Made by a program: the position numbers and the translations under genes
DNA from: Chthoniobacterales bacterium
GTDB taxonomy: Bacteria > Verrucomicrobiota > Verrucomicrobiia > Chthoniobacterales > JACTMZ01
Direction of reading: 5' to 3'
Assembly (NCBI GenBank): GCA_017853515.1
Contig: JAFMJK010000148.1
Location: 1-5,628, forward strand
DNA length: 5,628 nucleotides
Notes under the pieces: model-generated
The model's input: only the letters and a program-made list of their open reading frames with translations
Told to the model about the DNA's origin: nothing
Databases searched by the model: none
Part shown: piece by piece, positions 5,519 to 5,628 of the stretch
How the letters are laid out: each line of letters begins with the position of its first letter
Numbering within the stretch: the first letter of the stretch is position 1

Positions 5519-5628
5519 CCGGAAAAGTGCCGGATGGCGTCGGCCACGCCCTCGCCCCAGGGAAATGGCGAGACATAGCCACCGGCCGCGCGCACCGCAT
5601 CCTTCACTTCGTCGACGGCGTTCTGCGG
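5479..5628 (-). CDS. C-terminal end of an unidentified protein, possibly an NAD-dependent epimerase (start outside window)
   Basis: Reading the minus strand from the right edge gives 49 residues ending in TAA at 5479-5481: PQNAVDEVKDAVRAAGGYVS, PFPWGEGVADAIRHFSG, then QRISPQRPRNGQ. Of the first 36 codons about 29 end in G or C, as in the neighbouring genes, and the other two minus-strand frames look poorer, so this is likely coding. The WGEGVADAIRHF stretch resembles the LEEGLxxTxxWF helix near the C-terminus of extended short-chain dehydrogenases (sugar-nucleotide epimerases). That is a weak pattern match and the function is only a guess. It overlaps the 3' end of the signal peptidase gene by 40 bp, antiparallel; its last 12 or so residues lie in that overlap and look like a non-conserved tail. 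Confidence 0.55.
   Translation of the reverse strand, partial: PQNAVDEVKDAVRAAGGYVSPFPWGEGVADAIRHFSGQRISPQRPRNGQ

Noticed and set aside
1..5628. A linked new defence, secondary-metabolite or mobile system
   Set aside because: No transposase, integrase, toxin-antitoxin pair, nuclease, carrier protein or precursor-peptide gene is visible, and most genes belong to widespread housekeeping or metabolic families. Only the asparagine-synthase-like gene hints at special chemistry, and no partner gene is evident.

Overview
The window is GC-rich bacterial chromosome, probably from a member of the Verrucomicrobiota. The best clue is the type I signal peptidase at the right end. It has a long basic cytoplasmic N-terminus (starting FLTPRYRKEAKL), one membrane segment and a large insertion between the two halves of its active site, an architecture I associate with that phylum. 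The assignment is from memory of the family, not from a search.

Layout, left to right: (1) bases 1-203 (+) hold the C-terminal end of a protein-L-isoaspartate O-methyltransferase. (2) Converging on it is a run of five genes on the minus strand. In transcription order (right to left) these are a compact MTA/SAH-type nucleosidase (3736-4311), a 71-residue signal-anchored protein of unknown function (3486-3701), a SufU-type Fe-S assembly protein with a GTG start (3046-3477), an SMP-30/gluconolactonase family protein (2114-2995) and an asparagine-synthase-related protein with a degenerate glutaminase domain (255-2027). (3) Diverging from the nucleosidase across a 91-bp gap is the signal peptidase I gene (4403-5518, +). 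(4) Its 3' end overlaps by 40 bp the end of another minus-strand gene that runs off the right edge (5479-5628). No gap between genes exceeds 100 bp. I see no tRNA, rRNA, CRISPR array, insertion sequence or long repeat.

How the genes relate: mostly housekeeping or metabolic functions sit side by side, with no obvious single pathway. The gaps of 34, 8 and 50 bp in nucleosidase-71 aa-SufU-SMP30 allow one transcript. The asparagine-synthase-like gene follows after 86 bp, has its own strong Shine-Dalgarno sequence, and looks less GC-rich than its neighbours, so it may be a separate or later-acquired unit. The methyltransferase makes S-adenosylhomocysteine and the nucleosidase family can degrade it, but the two are on opposite strands and far apart, so this is no evidence for a linked system.

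The most interesting item is the asparagine-synthase-like protein. It keeps the ATP-pyrophosphatase SGGVDS motif but has proline where the glutaminase nucleophile cysteine should be, and it seems to lack other glutaminase residues and the usual late catalytic lysine. It may therefore make a bond other than the amide of asparagine. I see no convincing multi-gene novel system here.
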